64,000 bases of DNA, taken from Massariosphaeria phaeospora (lineage: Eukaryota; Ascomycota; Dothideomycetes; Pleosporales). The stretch covers positions 806,001 through 870,000 of the forward strand of contig JAADJZ010000001.1 of assembly GCA_011032825.1 (NCBI GenBank). The letters run 5' to 3'. The translations under genes and the position numbers were made by a program. Under the pieces are notes generated by a model. It searched no databases and had not been told where the DNA came from. It saw nothing but the letters and a program-made list of their open reading frames with translations. Shown here piece after piece: positions 10,406-21,827 of this stretch (position 1 is its first letter; the number at the start of each line of letters is the position of its first letter).

Positions 10406-12748
10406 GACGCTTGCGGAGGATTATTGTTTATGTGGTGTTGGAATTAACGAATGAACAGCTAAGAAGGAAGAAGGAAACAATGTACTAGGAAATAAATGGT
10501 AGTTGGGGGTGAGCGGTAGTGAAAAGAAGTATACTGGTGGACATCATCCATCACTTATATACGTCTTTCTCGTGTCTCCTTGTTGTCATTTGAGGTGGTG
10601 AATAGCACACTAGGTGGGCTGAGAACGCGAACACGGACGCGCCGTCCAAATTGCTGATGTTCCTCAAAGCAAAACCATTATCAAGCTTGATGATGTGTGA
10701 ATCTAGAATAGCAACCAGTGAGTCGGACGGTCAAGCCTTCTGATCGAGGCTCGGCGAAGCTTGACTGGAGCCGCAGGGCCTTTCTGGGCTCTGTGCTGAA
10801 AATATTAATCTCCTACGTCGAGTTCAGAGGCTGAGCAAGCGGATGTACGTGGGGCCGAAGCATGAGCGTGGCTGGCAAACGTGGACCAGTAAGTCTCCAA
10901 CGATTCGAAACGTCTGGTTGTTGGTTAGATGATGAGTGCAGGCGGAACGGGCGTAGCTGAGCTTAAAAATAAAGATGCTGACACCAGCGCTAGTTGACCT
11001 GCTCTAACGCCTTTGGGCCGAGCTAAGCCCAAAGGACTTCCAGCTCTTGTATTCGGCGAGGAATCTAAGTGGTCGTCTTTTTATGTGACTGCTGATTATA
11101 GTTTAGCTGTCGTCAGCCCTATTTCCGGGGTGCGGTCTGTTCAAACATGCAGTTAGTCAGAGTCCCACCAAGAACATTCTAACCGGCTTCCTCTCGCAAT
11201 TAGACAATCACACTGCTTTGTCGGCCGAACATGGCAGCCGTTCACTTTCATCAACCCCGTAACGACTATCGCGGTTTCCCCAGTTGGCAGTCAACCGTCA
11301 GCCACGCACGCTGACTGTTATCGCATTCTTGCTTCCCGACACGCATCACAATTCGATGTGGTGGATACTTACCTACATATTGGGTGAAGTTTCGGATTAC
11401 GGACGCCCACTTTCTCTGGTCACGATATGAAACTCATTTCCCCATGCCACATCAAGATTCCACAATGTGACACACATTTAGTGTACCGCGCTCCACTCGC
11501 AGCACTAGGCAGCCACATCACAAAATATGCCACCCCGCTTCTCCTTCATTTTCCCGATTTCTAAATACCACCAGCGCCAGCTCTTATTCCTGAACATACA
11601 AAAAATCCCTGAAAGTCCAGATCAGCGTTACCATGCCATTCGCAGAAAACCCAGCACCAGACTACCTGCTCCGGCTCAACTCCATCACAAAGCAGCCAGA
11701 CCCAAATACCGCCTCACGGGGGCCATACAGACCAGGTTCTTGAAAGTCTAGACGGAAGATCTAGACGGATCTGCGGGCTGAACGTCAGCAGTGAGTGAGT
11801 GAGTGCAACATTGCGGGGCCAACACGAGCCTACCTACACCGCTCGCAACCGTGCACCATCCCATCCCTTTTCCCAGCCACCACTCCTCCCCAACTCCGCA
11901 ACAACTCCCCAAAATCTCCCCATCCCACCTCGCAACCACATGCCCCACCACATTCATCATATCCTACTCTAGCCCCAAACCACTACGCCGACCCATTCCC
12001 ACGCGGTCTGGCTTTCCTTCCGCCAACCCCCCGCCTCGATACCAGTTTCGTTCACCTCAGTCGTGAGTGCGCTCAGCTTGTTCTTGATCTCCGAACCGGA
12101 CGCTCTCGCAACGACCGTTGTATGTGGTTTTTGTGCAGAATATAGGCGAGTACGCGGCTGACGGCTAAGTCGGCGTTCTGATGCCAGCATGGGCGGACTG
12201 TTGTGCGTCAGGTAAGATGTGTATCATGCTCCTGCTACAGACTTATGCAGGATGGGGATTGTGAGCGGGGCTGCTGGGCGACTCGGAGCACCATTAAGTT
12301 AGTGTGCGGATCGGGGTTGCTAGCCGTAAGTCTTTGGCCATCGAGGACGGGGGAAATCCCTCTCACCAACAGGTCTGCGATATACTTCAAAAAACATGAA
12401 CGATGGTTTTCTTTCTGACGGTTCGTGTGAGTCTGAAATACTGGCACGGGTGTGGACAAGACATTCAGGTGACTAGTAATCACACATGGCATTGTGACTA
12501 ACTATAAGGGGAGCTGTCGAGCAACACGACGCAGTATTCATGCAGGGGTATCAGGAAGGTTTGGGACGCCGACATACAGGGCGGTAGACTAGAGTAGTGG
12601 GTGCAGACGCCGCTATGATGACGACATACGATTCACTAACAGCTGCTGCGTCAACGAGAACCGAAGTCCACGAGAAAACAAAGGAAGAGTTGAAGAAGGC
12701 TGGCGTCAGGAAACAAAACAGGTGATCCGACAATCTACCGTCCCGCCC
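10406..12748. other. 2.3-kb intergenic region
   Basis: Contains the cupredoxin promoter and the 3' flank of CysRS. A C-rich tract at about 11830-12060 gives short ORFs on both strands; the minus-strand ORF 12190-11969 starts with ATG but has no recognisable domain. No supported gene. Confidence 0.45.
10555..10561 (-). promoter_or_regulatory. TATA box of the cupredoxin gene
   Basis: TATATAAG on the minus strand about 150 bp upstream of the ATG at 10405. Confidence 0.55.
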
Positions 12749-15181
12749 CTAAGATTTCCGCGCTAGCCAGGCTTCGTGTTGTGCCTTTTGCCTCGTCCAG
12801 TCCTTGATCAACTTCTTCTTCCTGCTCTTCGTGATCTCCGCTCCACTGGCATCCTTAAGGGGAATACCGTCTTTGTCCCACTCTCCAAATTCTGGCGTCT
12901 TGAACATGTCCTCGTGACTCAATTGTGCCTTCTCGGCAAGGAGTCTGTCCCTCTCCGCTGCTTCTGCCAACCTGGCCTCTTTGGCTTTTAACTTGGCTGC
13001 CGCTGCAGAATCGTGTTCGGCGCGCGCCGCAAGCATGGCGTTGTTGACTGGCCGCACCAACGCGGGCAAGGGCGCATCCCGATCCTCGAGATAGATGCCG
13101 AGCTTCCACAAATGCGTGTCTCGCAGCTGGTCGCAAAGAGTGAGGATATCCTTGCCTGAGGCTTTCTGGTCTGCAAGCTCCTTGACGCTACTTCGGAAGT
13201 GGTTTAGGATGTCCTTGTACGGCTCAGAAGCTTCAGTCACATTTTCTTGCGCGGGCTTTGTCTCTTCTGCGAGCTGTGAGATTGCTGCGTAATCTAGCGA
13301 ACCAGACCGGGCTTGTTGGCGAACTGAGTCTCTCAAACTAGAAGCGGGGTAGATGTACGGTTGTGCAGATTCAGAAATGTGAATACCAGACCAGGCAATG
13401 CGACTTTCATCTGTGAGATCGCCCTCTGTGTCTAAACCGAATATGGTGACGATCCGATTAATCCACCGCGAAATTGTAAGAAATGTCTTAGTCGATACCG
13501 TACTAGATGAATTGACGTCTGAAACCAGTGTAGAGATCAGTTGCATAGCCAGCAGAGTATTGAAAGAGTCGCACAAAGCTTCATGCACAGCAGCCTTTGT
13601 TTTCTCTAGCGCATCAAGCAATTGCTGCTGATCCGATTCGTTGCCTGGGCTAGCCTCCGCTTTGCTGTTTTCGGCAAGATCGTGAGCTCGAAGGAAGAAG
13701 GTATTCAACCTGCCCTCCCACAGGGTTGCCATCCTCAGAAGCTCCTCACTGACCTCGACACCTTCCCGCCATGACCCAAGCAAGAAGACGATTCGAATAG
13801 AGCGTTGACTCCACTCGGGCTGTGAGAGGGCGGCCTTTATTGTTGTAAAGTTCTTCAAGCTTTTGCTCATCTTTAGACCTTGTATGCTTAGATGCCCGGT
13901 ATGAAGGAAATAGTTGACCCAGGGAACTTTAGCCTTTTCGGTAGACCAATATGCAGCGGATTGGGCCAATTCGTTGTCGTGATGCGGGTGTGTAAGGTCT
14001 TGGCCTCCACTGTGGATATCTATCTCAGGCCCCAATTGATCGCTTGCCATTGCCGAACACTCGATATGCCAGCCAGGTCTCCCAGAACCCCAGGGACTAG
14101 GCCAAGCCGGCTCTCCCGGTTTACTTGATTTCCATAATGCGAAGTCAATTTCGTTCCGTTTAACTGTTGTCTTATTTGATAGAGATCCTTCACCATCAGC
14201 CAGAAGGGTTGTGTTGTTCCGGTTCCACGGTTCAAGCCGCGGGTAGTCGTGCCCAGCCTTGTCAAAAGCGGATATATCAAAGTATACCGAGCCGTCTGGA
14301 GTGGTATACCCAAAGCCGTTCGCAATAATCTTTTCCGTGAAACTAACAATCTGGGGTACGTACTCGGTTACGCGAGTGATAGTATCTGGATCGAGCACAT
14401 TAAGGTCGCGCATGTCCTTGAAAAAGCGCTCTTCGAATTTTTGGGTGAGTTTCGTGAAGATGGTGTGGTCCTGGGAGTCGACTGACGATCCAAGTAGCGA
14501 ATCGAGATAGGGAAGGAGAACGTCCTCCGCATTGGCGTAAAACGTTGGTGGGTCGACGTTATCCTTGTCCTGAGAAGAGTACTGCAAAGCCTCGACTGCT
14601 GCTCCTGCTGTCCTTATGTGCATCTTCAATTTGGCCTCGACGTCCCCCGCCGTCTCTCCCTCACCTTCCGCTAGCGTTTGTCCGTCCAGCACGCGCCGAT
14701 ACGCCTTGCCCACGTCTGATGAGAAGCTCTCCGTAGTTGTGGTCTCGGGTAATAGCGGAAGGTTCTTGTGAATGTAGTACTTGAAGGCTTCTTGCGTCTT
14801 GGTCAGGATGGCATCGTCCACGGTTTCGTGTTCACTCTTTAACTGCGCCAGAAGATGCTGCTGCCTGCCTCTCAAAATGATCTTGTCATCCACATCCGTA
14901 AGGTTCATGACGAATTTGACCTTGAAGTTAAAATAATCGTTCATGATGCGGCGAAGGATATCGATAGAGACATAATTGCGAGCGTGCCCCAGATGCGCAT
15001 CATCGTACACAGTGGGACCGCAAGTGTACCATGTGACAACCTTCCCTGCCTTATCCGTTGGTATGAATGCGTCTTTCCTCCTGGTAAGACTGTTGTAGAT
15101 CTTGAGAGCGGGGAGCTGTACGTTCGCGGAAGGAGGGGTCGGCGGGGTCCAGGGCGGCAGCCGAGCAGCTGTGGAAGCCAT
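12749..15181 (-). CDS. Cysteinyl-tRNA synthetase
   Basis: A single-exon 810-residue class Ia aminoacyl-tRNA synthetase that charges tRNA-Cys. The start holds [11 protein letters not shown] followed by the HIGH-type motif [10 protein letters not shown]. Then come the zinc-site region ([18 protein letters not shown]) and the KMSKS loop ([10 protein letters not shown]). The C-terminal part has the anticodon-binding region and a Lys/Ala/Glu-rich helical extension usual in eukaryotic CysRS. The ATG at 15181 is chosen. A short in-frame extension reaches back to a TTG at 15199 before a stop and would add Arg-containing residues. Yeast makes cytosolic and mitochondrial forms from one CysRS gene, so dual use is possible but not shown here. 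The yeast counterpart is YNL247W. Confidence 0.95.
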   Translation of the reverse strand: MASTAARLPPWTPPTPPSANVQLPALKIYNSLTRRKDAFIPTDKAGKVVTWYTCGPTVYDDAHLGHARNYVSIDILRRIMNDYFNFKVKFVMNLTDVDDKIILRGRQQHLLAQLKSEHETVDDAILTKTQEAFKYYIHKNLPLLPETTTTESFSSDVGKAYRRVLDGQTLAEGEGETAGDVEAKLKMHIRTAGAAVEALQYSSQDKDNVDPPTFYANAEDVLLPYLDSLLGSSVDSQDHTIFTKLTQKFEERFFKDMRDLNVLDPDTITRVTEYVPQIVSFTEKIIANGFGYTTPDGSVYFDISAFDKAGHDYPRLEPWNRNNTTLLADGEGSLSNKTTVKRNEIDFALWKSSKPGEPAWPSPWGSGRPGWHIECSAMASDQLGPEIDIHSGGQDLTHPHHDNELAQSAAYWSTEKAKVPWVNYFLHTGHLSIQGLKMSKSLKNFTTIKAALSQPEWSQRSIRIVFLLGSWREGVEVSEELLRMATLWEGRLNTFFLRAHDLAENSKAEASPGNESDQQQLLDALEKTKAAVHEALCDSFNTLLAMQLISTLVSDVNSSSTVSTKTFLTISRWINRIVTIFGLDTEGDLTDESRIAWSGIHISESAQPYIYPASSLRDSVRQQARSGSLDYAAISQLAEETKPAQENVTEASEPYKDILNHFRSSVKELADQKASGKDILTLCDQLRDTHLWKLGIYLEDRDAPLPALVRPVNNAMLAARAEHDSAAAAKLKAKEARLAEAAERDRLLAEKAQLSHEDMFKTPEFGEWDKDGIPLKDASGAEITKSRKKKLIKDWTRQKAQHEAWLARKS

Positions 15182-15941
15182 TCTGAAAGCCCTACTCAAG
15201 GTTAGCTATGGTACTCACAGCGTATTGCGCGATCATCGAACCGGACAGAGGAAGAGTATGCGCAAGACGCAAAGCTAGGCCGCCAGATGGACGCCCAGTG
15301 ACTCATAAGCTGTCCGCGGATGCGACCGCGGACGTGAAGCGGGCTCGGGCGTTGCGCGTATTGCTTTGTCGCGCCTGGGTTCTGGGTCCGAAGGATCGAG
15401 TCTGTATCTCGAGAGCTCTGGTACAGCGGGTTTGCGACAAGTCGTGACAGGGTGGGGTTGGCGATTGACGCCGGGGAGGCTTCATGGCACTAAGAACAGG
15501 ACAGGTTGCGGCAGCCGAGCCGACCGCGCTAATACCATGTAGGTTAGTGCCTTGGCACCATCCCGCCCTGGACCACATCCGCCCCTCCGACACCTGTCTT
15601 AGAGGTTTTCGCAGCTCGCGAAAGCTATCAAGTATAACAGTCGGATTAGCTACAAGGTTCGTATCCCAACTAAGATGCAGATTAGCAGCCGGTATGTCTG
15701 TGAGACGGGGTATGCTGGGAGTGATCACTTCACATATCAAGCAATCGCTCTAATAGTGGTGGTATAACGAATCCTAGCGGAGTTCGCATTTTATCTATCG
15801 AAAGGTGGCTCCGTAAAGGACGCCTGGTATCTTCACGGCTCCCCCGAAGGAATGAGCCTTGAAAATCTATCTATCTCCATGTGCATGATGGTAGAGCACT
15901 GAAGATCAAAAAAACTATGTACCGATCGCCAGGAAATCTGC
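15182..15941. other. Intergenic region
   Basis: Between CysRS and QNW-A. The longest frame here (minus strand, about 15740-15303) lacks an ATG start and has no recognisable domain. No gene supported. Confidence 0.45.
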
Positions 15942-17891
15942 TCAGTACTCGATCCACCTTGAGCAGGCAGCCCGGAACTCTGTCTCCAGCTCAAGCCAGG
16001 CCTGAAGACCATATGCCCGCTTGAGCTTGGCCACTATGGTTTCTTGCTGGAGAGCATGGTCGACGAAGAACCCCAAGGCCTCGATCCAGTCTCCCACCTG
16101 CTCTAACTCCTCCCCATCCTCCCAATCAGGCTCGTTTCCCGCAGCCTCCAAAATCGCCATCATTGCCTTCACGTCTTTGAACATGCGGATCATGTCGCGC
16201 ATTAGCAAAGGCGGGATTGGAGGATCAAACTCCGACGGATCTACCGCGAATCCTTGGAGGCGCAAGATAACGGTTGCTCGCTTGAGCGGGGTGCCCAATC
16301 CCGTCAGGCGGCCTTGCACGAAAGACAGATCCTTGCAAACTGTCGCTTCGTCTTCGTTTTCCTCCAGAACTTCCCAGTCGAAGTCTGGCAGGCACGAGTA
16401 CGTCCACAGCGTCTCGTCCGACCAGCCCCAGGTCTGCTTGGTGAGGGCCAGCAGCTCCTCATGGCTGAGGCTCCAATTCTGGGTGTAGAGATCAATGGCC
16501 TCGACGGCCGAGGGAGGAGGAGGTGCCAAGCCGGAGGGTTGGATGGTAGGCTCAGGGATCGCCCTGTTGGCCTTTGGCGACGGAGGTGCTGGCAGACGGT
16601 CTGTGGGAAAGGGGGCCTGATGGCCGTCAGGGCGCTGTGACTGGCGCAGGAAGAAGACAGGACCAGACACCATCTGTGGTGCTGGGGCGGGAGGATGCTG
16701 TGCACCAGCAGAGAAGACGTCCATGGTGGGAGCCTGTTGAGGCAGGACGACGGAGTGGATCACTGTCGGCAGTGTCGGCGTGATGGTGGGTATGGACGTG
16801 TGAATGTCCTCCATGGACTCCACATCGTCCGTCTGCTGTGACGGGGCAGACAGAAGTGCAACAGAAGGGGTCATGTCCATCTCCGGCAGCTGTAGTCCCA
16901 GACGGCGTCCCAAATTCAGTACCTGGGAGGCGAACCTCCATATCTCTTCTCCGTACGTCTGGTCGAGGTAGTAGCCGTGAGGCTGGAGCATTGCCCAGAA
17001 CTCCTGGAGGATACTATGCCAGCCAGCGGCCGACAGATCCATGCCCTGGAATAGAGCCAATCTCCTCTCTGCCTCCTCGAGGCTATCGAAAAGGAGGCTT
17101 CCGACGCCGGTCTCTCGACAATCGCCCAGGAACTCGATGACCGACAGGAACCATCTCATCACCTCCGCTAGGCGCGGCTCCAGGAGAGCGAAGTCCTGGC
17201 AGCACGCACGAAACTGGAGCTCCGGAGACAGCAGCACCTCGACGGTACACTGGGGGGCCTGTTGGACTACGGCGAAGTCGGGGGTGCTCAACTGTGGAGC
17301 TGGAGGGGACACTGGAATCTGCTGTGCCGGCCCCAGGATGGTTCCGATATGCCTATCTTCAGTAGGTGGGATGGCTTCCTCTTGACGGCGAGGAGCTACC
17401 GAGACGGGAGACGGAGGAGAGAAGGTGACGGGGGAAGCGGGGGCCGGAAGGCTCTCAGTGGCCATCGTGGCGGTCGATGGGATGTCCATCATCCACCGAG
17501 GTCTCCTTCGGCGAGTTGGGTATAGAATCTCGGAGGGAAATGGCTGAGGGATGTATGGCCGCTCCTCCTCTGGAGGGAAGGTTGGAGGCCGCCAATTTGC
17601 GTCGGGCCGGACGAGGCCGCCCCAGAATGGCTGAGGGGTAGGTGGAGGAGAGGGAGGTTCAGCGACCGGAATGACTGGGTCGGCGAGAGGGGCGACAAGG
17701 TCGGAGGACGGCTGCTGAGCGACAAGCAGTTGCTTGCCGGCTACAAGGCGCGACGTGACGGACGCGGGGACCGGGTCAACCAGCTCAAAGTACCATAGGA
17801 TGTACGTTGTGATGGCGACGAAGACCCAGAAGGACAGGAAGGCGTCCCAGAAGCCGACGAAAGTGTCATGCAAGAAGGTGTTGTCGAGCAT
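15942..17891 (-). CDS. QNW-A: membrane-anchored proline-rich protein with C-terminal helical domain
   Basis: A 649-residue single-exon protein of no family I recognise. Residues about 10-38 are strongly hydrophobic and aromatic (VGFWDAFLSFWVFVAITTY), likely one membrane anchor. Residues 45-230 are Pro/Ser-rich and disordered. A helical segment at about 235-345 (RLAEVMRWFLSVIEF, WHSILQEFWAML) is followed by a second Pro-rich linker. The helical C-terminal domain starts at residue 471 (QNWSLSHEELLALT) and continues with LKRATVILRLQ and ALGFFVDHA. That domain aligns with the end of the gene at 51903-53605. A TATA box lies 168 bp upstream. The layout suggests a membrane-tethered scaffold; the function is unknown. 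Confidence 0.75.
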   Translation of the reverse strand: MLDNTFLHDTFVGFWDAFLSFWVFVAITTYILWYFELVDPVPASVTSRLVAGKQLLVAQQPSSDLVAPLADPVIPVAEPPSPPPTPQPFWGGLVRPDANWRPPTFPPEEERPYIPQPFPSEILYPTRRRRPRWMMDIPSTATMATESLPAPASPVTFSPPSPVSVAPRRQEEAIPPTEDRHIGTILGPAQQIPVSPPAPQLSTPDFAVVQQAPQCTVEVLLSPELQFRACCQDFALLEPRLAEVMRWFLSVIEFLGDCRETGVGSLLFDSLEEAERRLALFQGMDLSAAGWHSILQEFWAMLQPHGYYLDQTYGEEIWRFASQVLNLGRRLGLQLPEMDMTPSVALLSAPSQQTDDVESMEDIHTSIPTITPTLPTVIHSVVLPQQAPTMDVFSAGAQHPPAPAPQMVSGPVFFLRQSQRPDGHQAPFPTDRLPAPPSPKANRAIPEPTIQPSGLAPPPPSAVEAIDLYTQNWSLSHEELLALTKQTWGWSDETLWTYSCLPDFDWEVLEENEDEATVCKDLSFVQGRLTGLGTPLKRATVILRLQGFAVDPSEFDPPIPPLLMRDMIRMFKDVKAMMAILEAAGNEPDWEDGEELEQVGDWIEALGFFVDHALQQETIVAKLKRAYGLQAWLELETEFRAACSRWIEY

Positions 17892-18391
17892 GTTGGCGAT
17901 GTGTGTCCGGAGACAGAAGAAGCGGTGTTGTTGGGAGGCTTGGAGAGGATCGGAGCCGAAACAGCGAAAGTGTTCGTGCGGGTTGAGGAATTCCGCAGAA
18001 TTCCGCTGGTGGTGTGGAGGGAGAGAGAGAGAGCTCAGGTCGCAGGCGGCGAGGGATCTTTATAGCCTGCGCCGGGTTGATTTCGGTACTAGTAGGCGAG
18101 GTGAAGTGGGAAAGGCTGTGGTGAAGATGGGAAAGGTCGTGGTGTAGTGAGAGAAGTTGTCTGTGCGTCGAGAGTGAAAGCGGATCTTGACTACTGCTAT
18201 TGTGTAGACTATAGAAGCCGACCAGATCCTATACAAAGAACAATAGAAACTACCTGATGAATAGCAAGACTTCGACAGACCCTTTCGGTCTAGGCGGTGT
18301 AGTGGAGATGAGGTCGCTTCACCGCCCAAACCAGAGCTCGCTTCTTAACATCCAATGACAGCGGTGGACCTTGGAAAGGCAACATCTCAAC
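17892..18391. other. QNW-A promoter region
   Basis: Contains a short GA-rich tract near 18020 and a TATA box at 18059-18064. Nothing else seen up to the end of the ketopantoate-reductase-like gene. Confidence 0.5.
18059..18064 (-). promoter_or_regulatory. TATA box of QNW-A
   Basis: TATAAA on the minus strand, 168 bp upstream of the ATG at 17891. Confidence 0.55.
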
Positions 18392-19372
18392 TCAACTGGT
18401 CCGCCTTTTGTTTTCAATCTGCGAGTCCAATGCTCTGGCAAGGAGATATAACATATTCAACTTCTCGCACTTCACGTCCTTCTCCCGCCCCATCCGAACT
18501 GCATTCCCGACGATAGCCTCGACCTCCATCCGCCGACCGGCCCGCACATCCTGCAGCATACTTGGCTCAACGCCATTCCCATTGCCAATTCTCGCCGTCG
18601 CTCTTCCTAGCTGGAGCTCCAGTATCTCCTTTGGGATCGTGTACCCGTGCGCCTTGGCGATGTCACAAATTTCTAGCATAACGTCGGAGACGAGCTCGCT
18701 CGAAGACGGGGAGCTTAACAGGAAGTTCGCATCCGTGCAAAGCGTTAGAGCACATATTGGATTCCAACTCGCGTTCACCAGGAGCTTAGTCCAGCGTTTG
18801 AGTTGAATGTCGTCATGGTGTTCAGCCGTTCCCCCGGCATGTCGGATAAGTTGAGTGAATGCTTCGGAATGTTCACTTGAAGCTGAGGAGGGATAGCTTC
18901 CTATCTCGAGCCTCTCCAATTCACCATGTGTAATAACACCTGCTGGTCGTTGGGTGACGGGAAGATAGACCACAGCGCTCACAATAGGATTGTTCGGGAA
19001 GGTGGCTTGATAATGCGCTTCGATGCCGATTCCATTTTGAATGAGAACAATAACTGTATGGTCGGGTGTGACAGCCGGACTGATCAAATCGGGAATGTCT
19101 TGACCGATTGCTTTGCTACAAATGAGAATGTAGTCGAACGGTCTCGAGTCTCTAAACGTAGCTTCGGCGCAATCCCGCACAACGTTTGGCTTAAGGCGTA
19201 TGCCGTTACCGTATATGGATGAGTTGATGATAAATCCATCGTTCCTTACCACCTCGTAGTTCGAACGGCACACAGCTGTAGGAGAAGAGACTCGGGAAAG
19301 GAGATAGAGATATATGGTGCCCACGCCCCCAACACCGAAGACCAAGATCTTGGGTCTATCAATCGAGGCCAT
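18392..19372 (-). CDS. 2-dehydropantoate 2-reductase family protein (ApbA/PanE-like)
   Basis: A 326-residue single-exon enzyme. The start holds an NADP-binding Rossmann motif (KILVFGVGGVGTIYL, GxGGxG). Further on are DYILICSKA, the IVLIQNGIGIE turn and the central KRWTKLLVNASWNPICAL block, which carries the catalytic Lys and the conserved Asn of the family. The C-terminal ketopantoate-binding domain is helical. Classical members reduce ketopantoate to pantoate for coenzyme A synthesis. Fungi carry several paralogues of this fold, and this one may act on another 2-oxo acid. The ATG at 19372 is used; a TTG two codons upstream is not credible as a start. The length matches the family. Confidence 0.88.
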   Translation of the reverse strand: MASIDRPKILVFGVGGVGTIYLYLLSRVSSPTAVCRSNYEVVRNDGFIINSSIYGNGIRLKPNVVRDCAEATFRDSRPFDYILICSKAIGQDIPDLISPAVTPDHTVIVLIQNGIGIEAHYQATFPNNPIVSAVVYLPVTQRPAGVITHGELERLEIGSYPSSASSEHSEAFTQLIRHAGGTAEHHDDIQLKRWTKLLVNASWNPICALTLCTDANFLLSSPSSSELVSDVMLEICDIAKAHGYTIPKEILELQLGRATARIGNGNGVEPSMLQDVRAGRRMEVEAIVGNAVRMGREKDVKCEKLNMLYLLARALDSQIENKRRTS

Positions 19373-20359
19373 GGTCAAGGCTCAGTAAGTGGGAATATAG
19401 GGGAAAGGCGATCGAAAAGCGTGAGGTGTCGGGAGTGAAAGTGGCGAGGTGTCGTTGAGTGAAAGTGGATACCGGTCGACTAGAGGGAACGGCACTCAGA
19501 GGCAGCCAACTTCACTTTTCTGACACGCTTGAGGCAGTTGTTTGCTTGGTAATCGGATTGCCGTCTTAGGTGTCTTGGCACATAGTGGTGGATTTGACGA
19601 CTTGTTATCAAAGAGTTTTCTCCTAAAGTTCTCCTCTTCGGGCTGCCTTTGAGTGCCAAATCCCCTCTACTAGCTCCGACCTTCTCCAATTGGTCAGCTT
19701 CCAAGGTTGTGCTTACCCCACCTCACCCCAGAAACGAGATCTCCGGAACTAGCCGTCAATACTACTTAGCTGTGTATATAATTGTAGTTTTCTATAGTGA
19801 TGTTGCTGCGTTAGATAACCCTTTTAGAGGCGCGCGGATTTGTCTCTTTAGTTCCGGAGATTCCGTTTCCGTAAGAGCCCCACCTCACCCGGCATTTCAA
19901 CTGGGATCATGACGACCGCGATGTTTCTCTACAAGTACTTATTAAGTTAGGTTACTAGCGATGTAAATTATTGGCGATCGTGCTTATCGACACAGTGTCA
20001 CTTCGTAGGGCGCCCGATGGTTCCACTATCACTGGTGCTTGGAACACGACCCAGTCATTCATGTTTTATCGTGTATCCTGTGGTTGCAGTACTATCTGGA
20101 TAATACCAAAGCCTGGAATCGAGCTTCTGTAACACTAGGCTTCTCAGATCTCGCTCGACCGCTGTCGTATCTGAGGTCGCTAGTATGGCTAGAGACTCGA
20201 TTATCCTTTCTTCACCGGCGCCAGTCCTTGCGACGTATGGCAAGACGTTAGATCTACATCACCACGCTCAAGATAGTCGGTTTGCAAGACTTGCATACTT
20301 GGTATAAAGCTGGAAGACGATCACTATGACAGCAACTGCCATCTACTCGACCACTCAAC
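19373..20359. other. Intergenic region between divergent genes
   Basis: About 1 kb between the ketopantoate-reductase-like gene (minus) and the IgE-binding-like gene (plus). Only short shadow ORFs without coding character. Confidence 0.5.
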
Positions 20360-21076
20360 ATGAAGAACCTTATTTTGTTAGGCTTTTTGTTCGCAGCTCA
20401 GTCGACGGCCAAGTCGTGTGGCCCTCAGAAGTACACCGACTTAGTTTACCTTTTCGAAATAGGTATGCTAACAACTCAGCAGGTACGCGCATGACGGTCT
20501 CCTAGCGCGGTCACCTCCCGAGCTTCCACCACTAACGGGTCCATTCGAACTCATCGTATTCAGTCCTTTGATCCCAGAGATAGACGGCCTACCCGTTCAC
20601 GCCAACAACTTTATATTGACCGCGGGGCCAAACGCAACGACCAACGCGTACTGTCCAGGAACATGTCCCTGCGGCAACCCCGTGGTCGACCACACTTACT
20701 GGACCGTAGATGAGAGTTGGTGGAACATGGTATGAATCCCGATCACCTTGGTCGTCGGAACCAATGCTAACGGTCGATTGATAGAAGGTGCAAACACCAG
20801 ATGGCCAAAAGGCGTACATAACCAACTACTATATTCCAATGTACACACCCGCGAACGAAACCTCCCTCGCATGGCTGGCATAAAGACGGATTCAAAGCGT
20901 ACGAGGGCTCGCCATTCATCTACGAACATACGGAATATGGATTTGCCGCCTGCGAGGACAAGAAGGGCATTTGGAGTATACTTGCCGCATGTGAGGATTT
21001 TTGTGGTCCTGTACTTCTTATACCGAAAAGAGCGGCAGATAGACCGGACAATGAGTGGGCATGGGAGTACCGTTGA
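20360..21076 (+). pseudogene. Secreted IgE-binding-like protein gene with a 1-nt frameshift
   Basis: Three exons: 20360-20462, 20506-20729 and 20785-21076. The introns are 43 and 55 bp, with GTATGC and GTATGA donors; each carries a GCTAAC branch point. The start encodes a clean signal peptide (KNLILLGFLFAAQSTAKS). The body resembles the fungal secreted family annotated as IgE-binding or PhiA-like: FELIVFSPL, GLPVHANNFIL, AYCPGTCPCGN, YGFAACEDKKGIWS and a terminal WAWEY. In exon 3 the frame runs into TAA at 20881, while the family pattern resumes one base out of phase at TGGCATAAAG (20876). No GT-AG intron restores it. It is therefore either a recent pseudogene or an assembly error; skipping one base near 20875 gives a full-length protein. 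Confidence 0.68.
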
Positions 21077-21827
21077 GTGCATGTTCTACACCAATCAGTT
21101 TGTCGCTTGCCTACAAGATTATGTAGCAAGCTATCGGCCTTATGTGGGCATAGCACATCTCATCCGTACATCAGTGTCACAATACTATTGTCTCATAGTT
21201 CAACATTGATTATAGTGGGACTGCTCTCATTGATTGAACTCTCATCGCAACAACATCCGCCAGGTCACAGTCAAAATCCCTCGTACAAGCTTAACTATAA
21301 CAACACATAGGGCGTACGAAGCCACTTGCAAAATGCTCTTCAGCTCTAGCTCCGCTTCGTAACATCACATCTACAAACCCGGGAACTTCTTGTATGCCTC
21401 CCACAAACCCCTCAAATGTGCGTGGGAAAACGACGTCGCGCGCCACCTTTTTCGGCGTGGTCTTCGAGACCGGCGCATTACTCGGGTCCTGTCAGCCCTT
21501 CGATTTCCCGCTGTAACAGGACTGGTGACCCTAATTTGTATTGAGCTCGTTGAGCGGTGGAAGAGAACCGATTGTAGCAAAGATTGCTAGGGTAAATATG
21601 AGGACTTGGCTGCACAGAATCACCATGACTCACAGTAGTGGCAAATCTTTGCACCTCCAAGCAGATTTTCGGAGTGAAAGTGTAGACTTGGCACCTTCTT
21701 CTCAGTTGCCCCGACGCGTAGTCACCGCGAACGCGTCGCGAGGCCCCACATATATAAACGACCAAAACCTCCACCTCTGTCCCCAACAGCTTCTCGTTTA
21801 CACAACCGGTCTCCGCACACCACCGCC
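21077..21827. other. Intergenic region with a TATA promoter
   Basis: No supported gene. Its right end holds the promoter of the following membrane protein. Confidence 0.5.
21751..21757 (+). promoter_or_regulatory. TATA box of the membrane protein at 21828
   Basis: TATATAAAC 77 bp upstream of the ATG. Confidence 0.6.

Noticed and set aside
15303..15740. 145-codon minus-strand ORF
   Set aside because: Begins at TTG and has no supporting motif.
20814..20885. GTACAT...AAAG as an intron repairing the IgE-binding-like gene
   Set aside because: Length is a multiple of three, so it does not restore the frame.
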